Notes: a model not told the origin generated them from the letters alone. Shown: positions 15,089 to 23,317, counted from the first letter of the stretch. The stretch is 29,474 nucleotides of DNA from CAZKFN01 sp964552035 (GCA_964552035.1 CAZKFN010000019.1:1-29474); one strand, 5' to 3'. A program made the numbers and translations.

Positions 15089-17533
15089 TTATCTTGACTG
15101 TAATTTCTTTCTTGAATTTAAAATTTGAAAACGATTAAATACGGCAATTAACGTTCCAAGCACCATTAATATACATCCAATCCACACGATGTTGATGTAT
15201 GGAAAGACGAGTGCTTGCATGATGACAAAGTCACCGGAGTTTTTATTCTTTTCAGCTACTCTAAGTTCCACTTTGTTTTTATCCATATTCGAAGTTGTGG
15301 CAAAATTAAACCGTACACCTAACTCTTCAATTTCTGCCCAAGGGCTATAAATTCTATTGTTGTCTATATCGACAATCATAAGTGGCATTACTTCATAATT
15401 TCTACCGTCTAGTGTTTTCGCTTTGATATTTAATCCTAGTCCAATTGGAGTTCCCGCTAGCAATTCATGGTTAGTAGAATCTACGTTGCGCTCCAAACTT
15501 TCTATGTAAATCACGGAGTTGCTAATAAAAATTGAATCTCCTAAAGCAATATTCAGGGTATCTGCATCTCTATAGGCCTCTTGGGATGCCTCATCTAAGT
15601 TTTCTAAATCTGCATAAGTAATATGAGTAAAAATATCTCGATTCCAATAGTGTTTTGTTGAAGGTTCAGGAACATTACCCATTTGTTCATTAAGTTGTAC
15701 AAATGGATTAAGAGAAAAGAGTTTAACATATTGACCTTCTGAATTTAATCGAAGATAATCCATATCGAAATAAACGTATTTATCCTCAATCCTTCTTTGA
15801 TTGTAGGTCACAAAATAAGGTTCCATTAAAACGGTGTCTCCTTTAATCATCATGATATTTTCCTTATTGGCATCTTTGTCATTTTCAAACTTAATATCAA
15901 CGGGAGTAGTGTTTTTAGAGATGATTTTTTGGTTTCCAAAAGCTAAGACACTTCCTAGGATTAACAAGCTGAATCCGATATGTGCAAGGGTTGACCCTCC
16001 CTTTTTTACATTTCCTTTAAATACTTTAACCAAGTAATGTAAGTTGGAGAAAACAGCAAAAAAAGAAGTAAACATCAATGCGATTAGGAATAAGGTTTTC
16101 ATTCCCAGAATACTAGCCATGATAATGGAAGCAAGTACGGAAATAAGTAGAGGAGGTAGAATATTTTTAAAGAGTTCAGAAGGTTTTGTAGATTTATATT
16201 TTAACCATTGACTTATGCCAATTAAAAAGGTAATTACAACAGCTAGAGGGATTTGCCAAGAGTTGTAATGTGAGATAGGGTCTGCAGCAGGTGCCATATC
16301 TGTTCCAAAAATGGTGTTGATAACCGGAATGGAAGTAGATAAAATAATTTGGAATCCAGCGATGACCAATACTAATGTTGCCAGGAACATCCAAAACTCT
16401 TTGGACCAGAATGCTTCTTCTTCCGTTTTTTTAATCAATCTCCATCCGTCTTTAAATAAGAAAAACAAAGCAACAGCGAGATAGAAAAATAAGAACACCA
16501 AGAGCTGACCGGGTAAACCGTCGGCAAATGAGTGTACAGAAGTTTCTCCTAGGATACCACTTTTAGTCAGATAGGTGGAGTAAATCACAAAGACAAATCC
16601 AGCAAGTGAGAACACAAAAGTAGAGAACATAGATCTACTTTTCCCTTGATTAATAATCATAAGGTGGCCGGCAGCAATAAGAACAATCCAAGGGATTAAT
16701 GATGAGTTTTCTACTGGATCCCAAGCCCAGAATCCACCAAAACTCAGTGATTCATACGCCCAAGCACCACCCATTAAAATCCCTAGGCCAAGAATGGCAA
16801 TACTGAAATAAGTCCATGGTAATGCTTTTTTAAGCCAAGAGCGATATTCTCTTTTTCTCAAAGCAGTTATAGCATAGGAAAAAGGAATAAGTGTGGTGGC
16901 AAAGCCAAAAAACAAGGTTGGAGGATGAATGACCATCCAATAGTTTTGTAAAAGGGGGTTAAGTCCATTTCCTTCTACAAACTCTAAATAATTTGGGTTG
17001 CTCACAAAAGGGAGGCTAAGCATATCCGAATGCTCGCGTAGCAGTTGGAAGGGGTTACTTCCAATTTGAGTATCAAGAATATAAATTCCCAAGAGCATAG
17101 CGACATGGAAGGCCTGTACAGAGGCAAAAATAGACAATACACCTCCTTCCCACTCCTTTGCAGTACGAATAAGGATATTACCTAAAACGACATTCCAAAA
17201 TGCCCAAAGCATGGTGCTTCCTTCTTGTCCTTCCCAAAAACAAGAAAAAATATAGCGCATGTGTAGGTCGGTAGAACTGTGTCGCCAGACGTAATAATAC
17301 TCAAAGGAATGGGTATAGATTAAATAAAATAAGATTCCTATTAATCCCAGCAGAGCTACGGAGTGGATGCGATAAAATAATCTTCCTAATCGTTTCCATG
17401 AAGTCAGCTCTAAGCTAAGGTCAGAGGATTTTAAATAAAAAATCATGGATAAAATGCTGCTGACAAAAGCCAGTACTATCAAAAAGTTTCCAATTTGACC
17501 AGCAATAATGTTTTCACCTACATATTCTATCAT
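15089..17533 (-). CDS. ccmF: Cytochrome c maturation haem lyase subunit CcmF
   Basis: CcmF is the integral membrane part of the haem lyase that ligates haem to apocytochrome c. The 814 residues hold many transmembrane helices. The haem-handling WWD segment is GGFWAWDPVENSSLIPW at 266-282, preceded by WMVIHPPTLFFGF near 199-211 and WEGQEGSTMLWAFWN at 100-114. A large non-cytoplasmic domain lies between about 530 and 770 and a final helix anchors the C-terminus. It is 150 residues or so longer than E. coli CcmF, as is usual for the Bacteroidota CcsA-like type. It follows ccmE directly, with no spacer. Confidence 0.93.
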   Translation of the reverse strand: MIEYVGENIIAGQIGNFLIVLAFVSSILSMIFYLKSSDLSLELTSWKRLGRLFYRIHSVALLGLIGILFYLIYTHSFEYYYVWRHSSTDLHMRYIFSCFWEGQEGSTMLWAFWNVVLGNILIRTAKEWEGGVLSIFASVQAFHVAMLLGIYILDTQIGSNPFQLLREHSDMLSLPFVSNPNYLEFVEGNGLNPLLQNYWMVIHPPTLFFGFATTLIPFSYAITALRKREYRSWLKKALPWTYFSIAILGLGILMGGAWAYESLSFGGFWAWDPVENSSLIPWIVLIAAGHLMIINQGKSRSMFSTFVFSLAGFVFVIYSTYLTKSGILGETSVHSFADGLPGQLLVFLFFYLAVALFFLFKDGWRLIKKTEEEAFWSKEFWMFLATLVLVIAGFQIILSTSIPVINTIFGTDMAPAADPISHYNSWQIPLAVVITFLIGISQWLKYKSTKPSELFKNILPPLLISVLASIIMASILGMKTLFLIALMFTSFFAVFSNLHYLVKVFKGNVKKGGSTLAHIGFSLLILGSVLAFGNQKIISKNTTPVDIKFENDKDANKENIMMIKGDTVLMEPYFVTYNQRRIEDKYVYFDMDYLRLNSEGQYVKLFSLNPFVQLNEQMGNVPEPSTKHYWNRDIFTHITYADLENLDEASQEAYRDADTLNIALGDSIFISNSVIYIESLERNVDSTNHELLAGTPIGLGLNIKAKTLDGRNYEVMPLMIVDIDNNRIYSPWAEIEELGVRFNFATTSNMDKNKVELRVAEKNKNSGDFVIMQALVFPYINIVWIGCILMVLGTLIAVFNRFQILNSRKKLQSR

Positions 17534-17947
17534 TTACGAGTTGCTTTCAGCTGTGATTTCTGTTAAACCGTCTGGTTGTCCGTCATTGTATTTTGAAGGG
17601 CACTTCATCAGTATTTTATTGGCATGAAATTCTTCCCCTTTTGATTCACCAGTAATAACTACTTGTTCAGATCGTTCAAAGTCTTGAGGTTTAGTGCCGT
17701 TGAATACTACTTTTTTCTCCATTCCATTATTGTCTAACATATAGAATGAAAATTGATTGGCATTTTCTTTTGGGTTATAAATGATGTCTTTTTCCTTATT
17801 TAAAACTCCTACTACTTGAATTTCTTTTCCTTCAAGTTGTTCGGCTTTAGAAAAGTCAGCGTAAGTAGCTGCATCTGATACAGTACTGATAATAGCACCA
17901 ATTGCAATTGCTATAATTACTATCCCTATTATGTGTGCTTTTTTCAT
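17534..17947 (-). CDS. ccmE: Haem chaperone CcmE with Cys-type haem site
   Basis: CcmE binds haem covalently in the periplasm and hands it to CcmF. The 137 residues have an N-terminal anchor at about 5-25 and an OB-fold: VVGVLNKEKDI, FYMLDNNG, VVFNGTKPQDF and VVITGES. The haem-binding site reads CPSKY with Cys116 and Tyr120, so it is the Cys-x3-Tyr form rather than the classical His-x3-Tyr. Such variants are known in sulfate reducers and archaea. Its ATG overlaps the ccmD stop (ATGA), showing translational coupling. Confidence 0.9.
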   Translation of the reverse strand: MKKAHIIGIVIIAIAIGAIISTVSDAATYADFSKAEQLEGKEIQVVGVLNKEKDIIYNPKENANQFSFYMLDNNGMEKKVVFNGTKPQDFERSEQVVITGESKGEEFHANKILMKCPSKYNDGQPDGLTEITAESNS

Positions 17948-18177
17948 GACTTCATACTTTTATCTTGGTTAATATGTTTTGTTTCTTTCTCCAATTTGCT
18001 AAGCTTTTTATCAATACGGATTAAGTATATAAACAATCCAATCATGATAATTAGTAAAACTCCAACAACTACATAAATTTTCCCATTTTCCCTCATAACA
18101 TCCGCCATGCCTATTTGTTCTTGGGCTTGTGTTACAATTGCTATTAGCATTAATGGAAGGGTTACTGCATACCTCAT
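17944..18177 (-). CDS. ccmD: CcmD-family small membrane protein
   Basis: The 77-residue protein has an N-terminal hydrophobic stretch likely to be a signal peptide (to the TQAQ at 16-19), a transmembrane helix at about 34-53 and a charged tail. In the Ccm system, CcmD links CcmC, haem and CcmE. The identity rests on position between ccmC and ccmE and on the pattern KIYVVVGVLLIIMIGLFIYL followed by basic residues. It overlaps both neighbours by 4 nt through ATGA, and is one of only two intact genes here ending in TGA; the other is ccmC. Confidence 0.8.
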   Translation of the reverse strand: MRYAVTLPLMLIAIVTQAQEQIGMADVMRENGKIYVVVGVLLIIMIGLFIYLIRIDKKLSKLEKETKHINQDKSMKS

Positions 18178-18830
18178 TTATTTATTCTTTCTTTAAGTTT
18201 AGCTAACCTTAGTTTTATATTGGTTATCCATAGACCAAATAATATCCAACCGATAACGGCAGGATAAAAAACCAATTTCATTTTATTGTCTAAATCGTAA
18301 TTTCCAAAACCAGGATTTCCGCCATTTCCTGGATGAAGAGAGTCGGTCATTCTCGGCAAGATTCCTATAAAAACAATGAGTAATACAAATGCAAAAATGT
18401 TATATACAGCTGAAATTCTCGCTCTTTTTTGTTCGTCTGTTAAGGAGCCTCTTAAAACCACATAGGCCAAATATATGAGCATACTAATAGCTGATCCATT
18501 TAGTTTTACATCATTAGTCCACCAAGTTCCCCAGGTGTATTTTGCCCATAAACTCCCTGTTGTTAATCCCAGCACACCAAAAACAATTCCAGTATTGACA
18601 AGCGCTTCTGCTTTTTTATCGTGTTCTATCTTTCCGCTTGCTAAACCCATGATGCTGTAGATTACTGATGCTAAAAAGAGTAGCGTCATGCTAAACCACA
18701 TAGGAACGTGAAAATATAAATTTCTTATACTTTCATATAAAATAACTTGTCTTGGAACTTCGACTAAGAAACCTGCTATTAAGCTATAGATTATAAAGAT
18801 TACTGCTACTATTTTCCACCAGTTTCTCAT
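18174..18830 (-). CDS. ccmC: Haem exporter/handling protein CcmC (CcsA-like)
   Basis: CcmC presents haem to CcmE at the outer face of the inner membrane. The 218 residues give six predicted helices. The WWD motif reads WAKYTWGTWWTNDVKL at about 95-110. Two external His residues expected as haem ligands are visible: His41 in YFHVPMW and His166 in DSLHPGNGG. The length is close to E. coli CcmC (245) but shorter. The stop is TGA overlapping the ccmD ATG. It starts 39 nt after ccmB. Confidence 0.92.
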   Translation of the reverse strand: MRNWWKIVAVIFIIYSLIAGFLVEVPRQVILYESIRNLYFHVPMWFSMTLLFLASVIYSIMGLASGKIEHDKKAEALVNTGIVFGVLGLTTGSLWAKYTWGTWWTNDVKLNGSAISMLIYLAYVVLRGSLTDEQKRARISAVYNIFAFVLLIVFIGILPRMTDSLHPGNGGNPGFGNYDLDNKMKLVFYPAVIGWILFGLWITNIKLRLAKLKERINK

Positions 18831-18869
18831 TGATAATGAGTTAGTTTATTCTATTTTATAAATACCAAA

Positions 18870-19502
18870 TTAGCTTCGCCAAAGGTACGGAAATAATATA
18901 TAAGATAAGGTGATAATTAGTATATTTATTAGACTCATGATAAGGAAATATTCTCTTACTTCATCCCAAGAAAATCCTAGGGCACAAAGCGTACTTGCTT
19001 TAATGGCTGTTAAAATCATAGGTAAGAGTATAGGAAAACCTAAAACCGCAGTTAGGGTTGAGTTGTTGTTGGTTTTAGCCGCTATGGCAGAAACCAAAGT
19101 TAAAGTTGCTGAAACTCCAAAGCTTCCCATGAGAATTACAACTAGAAATAAGCTGTTATTTTCTAGTGGGTTTCCCAAAAGAACAGCAAAAAGTAACCAA
19201 TTAATTAACGCAATGAGAGTGAGTAAAATGGCATTGAAAATCAGTTTTGACAATACGATAGCTTGAGGACTGCATAAACTATAATAATATAAATATTGTC
19301 GTTCACTTTCATTTTTAAATCCATTAATCGTGGCATTGGTGGAAGCAAAGACAAGAACAATCCAATAGAGTGCAATCCAAACCGTAAATTCTTCTATTTG
19401 ATTGAAAACAAGGTAGGAAATAAACACCGTAGTAATTAAATATAAAAAAATGCCGTTAAGGGCAGCTTTTTGCCTCAACTCTGTTTTTATATCTTTCTGC
19501 AA
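18870..19502 (-). CDS. ccmB: Haem exporter membrane subunit CcmB; start uncertain
   Basis: CcmB is the permease of the CcmAB ABC transporter, which releases haem-bound CcmE from CcmC. Six hydrophobic segments are visible, and the N-terminal pattern LLQKDIKTELRQKAALNGIFLY and FASTNATINGFKNESERQYLYYY fit the Bacteroidota form. The coordinates use a TTG start at 19502 (210 residues). No ATG or GTG exists in frame upstream before a stop. Residues upstream (SLVKDIALL) look family-like, so an ATT at 19530-19532 giving 220 residues, the length of E. coli CcmB, is also possible. It heads the ccm operon; ccmA is not in the window. Confidence 0.85.
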   Translation of the reverse strand: MQKDIKTELRQKAALNGIFLYLITTVFISYLVFNQIEEFTVWIALYWIVLVFASTNATINGFKNESERQYLYYYSLCSPQAIVLSKLIFNAILLTLIALINWLLFAVLLGNPLENNSLFLVVILMGSFGVSATLTLVSAIAAKTNNNSTLTAVLGFPILLPMILTAIKASTLCALGFSWDEVREYFLIMSLINILIITLSYILFPYLWRS

Positions 19503-19579
19503 GAGCAGTGCTATGTCTTTAACTAATGAAATGGTTGTATAATTTTGGGCTAAAATTAATTAAATAAAAGGGGAGGAGG

Positions 19580-19620
19580 AAGTAAATAAAAACGGGCAGT
19601 ATTTTTATTTTACTACCCGT
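19580..19620 (-). terminator. Rho-independent terminator after tryptophan 2,3-dioxygenase
   Basis: Arms 19592-19601 and 19611-19620 form a 10-bp stem with one T-G wobble when read on the minus strand (ACGGGTAGTA against TACTGCCCGT). A T run follows at 19591-19582. It separates the Rrf2-globin-dioxygenase unit from the ccm operon. Confidence 0.8.
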
Positions 19621-19644
19621 TGATAAAAAAGTTGTTATGCTTTT

Positions 19645-20556
19645 TTAAGCATTCTTTGCCCAATTAGATTTTTCTTCTTCCGACCATAGGTCTGGGAAAA
19701 ATTTTCTTTGTTGATACATGGGATGTAAATATTTCTTCCACTCAGAACCTCCTGTTGCTGCCTTGGTTTCTCCCTTTTTGTCCAAATAAAATTGAGCGGT
19801 TTCCAAATGAACAATAGGCCAGGTAATGTTGTAAAGAACGTCTAGTTCTCTCAACTTGTCAATTAACTCCTTAGATGGAGATTCCATTTGATTAACTCTT
19901 TCTTCAATCGTTCTTCCTTTAACTTTTTTAGCAAGTTTAATGAAACTGTTGAGGTATTTTTCTTCAAACAATTGAAGGGTCATAGTCCTTTTTCCAGTTT
20001 CACGATTTAAACCAGCATCTCTCCAGTAAATATTTTCAAAAAGTTCTTCGATATCAGGATTGGCACTTAGTCTCTTTTTTCCTTTTTTATTAATTAAGTT
20101 TTCAATACGGCTAAAATAAATTTCTATGTATCGAAATGAAGCACTTTGAAATCCACTAGCGGGTGCTAAAGTTGTTCTAAAAGTATTGTAATCATCGTAG
20201 TCCATACCAAACTTCATAATGTCAAAAGAGTCGGAAAGCATTCCAGTATAACGAATTATTCTCTCAATTTTATTCATGACCATACTTTCATTCCATACTT
20301 CTGCTTCAACCAATTGCTCTGCCTCATGAAGTACGAGGTTTAATAATAATTCTGTTACCTGATGATAGTAGATGAAAATCTTTTCATCTTTGAAATTAGT
20401 TCTCGGCTTCTGCAAGGACAAAAGGCTGTCTACTTCAATGTAATCCCAATAAGTGATTGGTTTTGCTTGAATTAATCCCGCTAAGTATGTATTGGGATCT
20501 TCTCCCTGCTTTTTGTATTTTTCTTCGATTTGCTTTATTAAGTTTTGATCTATCAT
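19645..20556 (-). CDS. Tryptophan 2,3-dioxygenase
   Basis: This haem enzyme opens the indole ring of L-Trp to N-formylkynurenine, the first step of Trp breakdown. The 303 residues show YWDYIEVDSLLSLQ at 36-49, IFIYYHQVTEL at 60-70 with the active-site His65, Arg127 ahead of LAPASGFQSASFR at 130-142, the probable haem-ligand His250 and the TGGS loop at 268-271. These correspond to His55, Arg117, His240 and the GTGG loop of the Xanthomonas enzyme. Other kynurenine-pathway genes are not adjacent. It is last in a unit with the globin and the Rrf2-type regulator, 20 nt behind the globin gene, and is followed by a strong terminator. Confidence 0.92.
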   Translation of the reverse strand: MIDQNLIKQIEEKYKKQGEDPNTYLAGLIQAKPITYWDYIEVDSLLSLQKPRTNFKDEKIFIYYHQVTELLLNLVLHEAEQLVEAEVWNESMVMNKIERIIRYTGMLSDSFDIMKFGMDYDDYNTFRTTLAPASGFQSASFRYIEIYFSRIENLINKKGKKRLSANPDIEELFENIYWRDAGLNRETGKRTMTLQLFEEKYLNSFIKLAKKVKGRTIEERVNQMESPSKELIDKLRELDVLYNITWPIVHLETAQFYLDKKGETKAATGGSEWKKYLHPMYQQRKFFPDLWSEEEKSNWAKNA

Positions 20557-20576
20557 GATTTCTAGTTATTAAGTTT

Positions 20577-20966
20577 TTATTGAATAGGTGTAGTGGTACT
20601 TTTTTTATAATACTCGATTTTCATTTGGAACATATTTGCCATTTTGCTGGCTCTCCAAATGGCTTCATCAGCAACTTCTCCTTCAAAATATTGAATAACA
20701 GTTTCATTAAATAGTTTTAACCAGCGGTCAAAATGAAACTTTTCTACAGGTAGATGAGCATGAGGAATAAAAGGAGTATCTTTATAGGTGTGTTCACCTA
20801 AAAGTATGGTTTGCCAAAATTGATACATTTTTTGTAAATGTTCTGACCAGCGATTTTGGATTATAGCATTAAAAATATCGGCTAAGTGTTCATCCTTTTG
20901 CACTTTTGCATAAAAGTCATCTACCAATAGTACGACATCTTCTAAATTTTTAATTGGTCGTTTCAT
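20577..20966 (-). CDS. Group III truncated haemoglobin
   Basis: This 129-residue globin is of the 2-on-2 class. The group III pattern is clear: FYAKVQKDEHLADIF, WSEHLQKMYQFW at 40-51, then HAHLPVEKFHFDRWLKLF with the proximal His78, and a final helix with ASKMANMFQMK. Such globins bind O2 or NO and are often proposed in NO or redox defence; the precise role of group III members is unsettled. The start overlaps the end of the Rrf2-type gene by 17 nt, so they are transcribed together. Confidence 0.92.
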   Translation of the reverse strand: MKRPIKNLEDVVLLVDDFYAKVQKDEHLADIFNAIIQNRWSEHLQKMYQFWQTILLGEHTYKDTPFIPHAHLPVEKFHFDRWLKLFNETVIQYFEGEVADEAIWRASKMANMFQMKIEYYKKSTTTPIQ

Positions 20967-21402
20967 TCAATCGTTTTAAAAATGTTTCTCCGTTTTCTAA
21001 AGTCAGTGCTAAGCTTAATATGCTTGAATAATCTAAGAGGTTATTTAAACTTTTTCTTATACTAGAAAATTCTTCATGTAGAGGGCAGGGTTGTTTTGCA
21101 TCGCAAGATTTCAGGCCCATAGCACATCCAACAAATAATTCATTTCCATCAATGGCTACAACTACATCTTTAAGAGGAGTTTGCTCCATTTTTTCTTTGC
21201 TAATTTCAAATCCTCCACCCGGTCCCTTTATGGAATGAATAATATTATTTCTCACTAATTTTTGCAAAATTTTAGCAGTAAAAGCTTCAGGAGAGTTAAT
21301 CGCCTCAGCAATTGTAGCAAGCGCAACTCTTTCGTTGGTTAAAGAACTTTTAGCTATAAATAAGCAGGCTCTAATTCCATATTCACATGCTTTTGAAAAC
21401 AT
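20950..21402 (-). CDS. Rrf2-family transcriptional regulator with a probable Fe-S site
   Basis: The 150-residue regulator begins with the Rrf2 winged helix (MFSKACEYGIRACLFIA; LATIAEAI; KILQKLVRNNII; IKGPGGGFEIS). Three Cys follow at 93, 100 and 106 with His109 in CPLH. This resembles the cluster-binding Cys3 arrangement of NsrR and IscR, including the Cys-x2-His of IscR, although the first spacing is one residue longer. It probably senses NO, iron-sulfur status or oxidation. A -7 element lies 19 nt upstream and a 23-bp palindrome lies just beyond it, which suggests self-regulation of the whole unit. NsrR and IscR cannot be told apart here, so I give no symbol. Confidence 0.88.
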   Translation of the reverse strand: MFSKACEYGIRACLFIAKSSLTNERVALATIAEAINSPEAFTAKILQKLVRNNIIHSIKGPGGGFEISKEKMEQTPLKDVVVAIDGNELFVGCAMGLKSCDAKQPCPLHEEFSSIRKSLNNLLDYSSILSLALTLENGETFLKRLNETTN

Positions 21403-21421
21403 AATTTTTAATTTTCGTTTA

Positions 21422-21429
21422 CAAATCTA
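21422..21429 (-). promoter_or_regulatory. Probable -7 promoter element of the Rrf2-type operon
   Basis: The minus strand reads TAGATTTG, an exact TAnnTTTG match, 19 nt before the regulator ATG. The -33 position falls within the palindrome at 21439-21461. Confidence 0.45.
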
Positions 21430-21438
21430 ATTATTTTT

Positions 21439-21461
21439 ATTAAGGATAAAAGTGTCTTAAT
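21439..21461. promoter_or_regulatory. Candidate operator: 23-bp palindrome upstream of the Rrf2-type gene
   Basis: ATTAAG (21439-21444) and CTTAAT (21456-21461) are perfect inverted half-sites separated by 11 nt. The 23-bp span equals that of known NsrR-type operators, and the site covers the -33 region of the operon's own promoter. A short AT-rich palindrome can also arise by chance. Confidence 0.4.
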
Positions 21462-21523
21462 TTATTTTTATCATGAGAAGAACAATTTCTAATTAATGGA
21501 GTAAAACATAAAGGAGTAAAAGA

Positions 21524-22126
21524 CTATATATTTAACTTCATCTGCAAGGATTTAAGTTGAAAACTTTCTCTATGGTGCACACAATTACCTACCTTAAGAA
21601 TTGCTTCCTGATGTTTTTTTGTAGGATATCCCTTATTGTTCTTCCAATCGTATACGGGAAAATCCTCGGCTATCTTAAACATGTATTCGTCCCTATGTGT
21701 TTTAGCTAAAATTGACGCTGCAGCAATTGCCTTGAATTTTGCATCTCCTTTCACAATACAATAATGGAGTTTATCCTTATAGGGTTTAAATTTATTACCG
21801 TCGATTAACAAATGGTCAAAATTTATTTTTAATTGATCTAGGGCTCTATGCATAGCTAAAAATGATGCGTTTAGAATATTTATTTGGTCAATTTCTATTG
21901 CTTCAACTCTACCAACCGCCCAAGCCAAAGCATTTTTTTCTATCCATTGTCTTATTTCTTCTCTTTTTTTTGCACTTAATTTTTTAGAATCATCTAATTG
22001 GCTGTATTTTTTTTTAGGATTTAAGATTACAGCAGCAGCAAAAACGGGCCCTGCAAGACACCCCCTACCTGCCTCATCACAACCTACTTCTATGCTATCT
22101 TTTATATAGTAATTTTTTAAACCCAT
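21524..22126 (-). CDS. rnhB: Ribonuclease HII
   Basis: RNase HII removes ribonucleotides from RNA-DNA hybrids and starts ribonucleotide excision repair. The 200 residues carry GCDEAGRGCLAGPV at 15-28 with the catalytic Asp17 and Glu18, DDSKKLS at 45-51, Asp109 in LLIDGNKF, and KGDAKFKAIAAASILAKTHRD at 126-146. The length is typical. It starts 1 nt after the stop of the glycosyltransferase and is transcribed with it. The link is only positional. Confidence 0.95.
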   Translation of the reverse strand: MGLKNYYIKDSIEVGCDEAGRGCLAGPVFAAAVILNPKKKYSQLDDSKKLSAKKREEIRQWIEKNALAWAVGRVEAIEIDQINILNASFLAMHRALDQLKINFDHLLIDGNKFKPYKDKLHYCIVKGDAKFKAIAAASILAKTHRDEYMFKIAEDFPVYDWKNNKGYPTKKHQEAILKVGNCVHHRESFQLKSLQMKLNI

Positions 22127-22127
22127 T

Positions 22128-23252
22128 TTAATTCATAGCTTTCATCATACTTTCCCACAAAAGATTTGCTGTTTTTTTCCAAGAAAAATCTTGAACTCTT
22201 TTTTCTCCCTTGAGGATGAGTTGGTTTCTTAAAATTTCATCTTCACTTATTTTCTTCATCTGAGTTGCAATTTCTTCTACATTTCTTGGGTCGGCCAATA
22301 ATGCGGCATCTTGAACAATTTCCGGCATAGAGCTACAATTGGAGGTAATAACTGCAGTTTTGGATTGAAAAGCTTCTAAAATAGGAATGCCAAATCCTTC
22401 GAAATAAGGAAGATAAGTTAGAGCTAAAGCACTAGCTAATAGTTCAGCCAATACTTCATCTTCTTGTCTTCCTTTAAAGTGGACGGCAGCTTTAAACTTC
22501 ATTTGCTGATATGTTTTTTCTAATTCCTCGGGCCACCATTTTTTATTGCCCACAAGAAGCAATTGTACCTCTTTTTTGTCTTGTGTCTTAAAAACATCAA
22601 AAGCTTTTAACAAGTGATAAAAATTTTTTCGGGGCACTAAAGTTCCTACAAAGATAAAATAAGGCTTTCCATTTGTATGTTTTAATAAAGTTGCCCTTTG
22701 TTTTTTCTCACTTATGGGACTAAAAAAAGCATTGGCACCATTATAAAGCACATCAATTTCCTTAGGGTTTAGATGATACGTTTGCGCAATATCGTTTTTC
22801 GAAAACTCTGAAACCGTTGCAATTCTACTAGCTCTATGGGCATATTTTGGAAAATAATATTGCATAAACTTTCTATGGCTATAAGCTAAGTTTTCCGGGA
22901 AATGCACAAAATTTAAATCGTGAATAACAGCCAATGAAGGGCAGTTTATCCCAGATGGAATCCAACCTTCAGGAGATAAAAATAAATCGTATTTTCCTTT
23001 GTTAATCCTATTTTTCAGTCTTTGTTCTAACCATATATACCATAAAATAGGATGTCTCGCAGCTGGAGAAATTGAAATTAAATTTGCATTCTTAGGAAAC
23101 TGAAAATAAGGTTCCACTTTTCGATCAAAATAAAGATCAAATTGAACTTCCTTGTGTTTTGCTGTTAACTCCTTAAGGCTTTCATAGGTAAATCGACCTA
23201 TACCGTCTAATTTTTGAGAAACTAATAAACGAGTATTAACAGCTATACGCAT
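22128..23252 (-). CDS. GT4-family glycosyltransferase
   Basis: This is a cytoplasmic retaining glycosyltransferase with the GT-B fold, 374 residues. The N-terminal domain starts MRIAVNTRLLVSQKLDGIGRF and contains SLAVIHDLNFVHFPE. The C-terminal domain has FVGTLVPRKNFYHLLKAF and the donor-binding YLPYFEGFGIPILEAF with the two conserved Glu. The sugar and acceptor cannot be read from sequence. It diverges from the flippase of the polysaccharide cluster, so a role in the same polymer is plausible. Confidence 0.88.
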   Translation of the reverse strand: MRIAVNTRLLVSQKLDGIGRFTYESLKELTAKHKEVQFDLYFDRKVEPYFQFPKNANLISISPAARHPILWYIWLEQRLKNRINKGKYDLFLSPEGWIPSGINCPSLAVIHDLNFVHFPENLAYSHRKFMQYYFPKYAHRASRIATVSEFSKNDIAQTYHLNPKEIDVLYNGANAFFSPISEKKQRATLLKHTNGKPYFIFVGTLVPRKNFYHLLKAFDVFKTQDKKEVQLLLVGNKKWWPEELEKTYQQMKFKAAVHFKGRQEDEVLAELLASALALTYLPYFEGFGIPILEAFQSKTAVITSNCSSMPEIVQDAALLADPRNVEEIATQMKKISEDEILRNQLILKGEKRVQDFSWKKTANLLWESMMKAMN

Positions 23253-23309
23253 ACTAAAATAGATTTATGGAATTTAATTTGTATTTAAAACTCTACGAAA
23301 TTATAAATA

Positions 23310-23317
23310 CAAAGGTA
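23310..23317 (-). promoter_or_regulatory. Probable -7 promoter element of the glycosyltransferase-rnhB unit
   Basis: The minus strand reads TACCTTTG, an exact TAnnTTTG match, 57 nt before the ATG. On the other strand a weaker TTACTTTG at 23358-23365 could serve the flippase. Confidence 0.4.

Noticed and set aside
18910..19266. Open frame of 118 codons on the plus strand opposite ccmB
   Set aside because: The minus-strand frame has clear CcmB membrane segments and operon context. The plus-strand product matches nothing I know.
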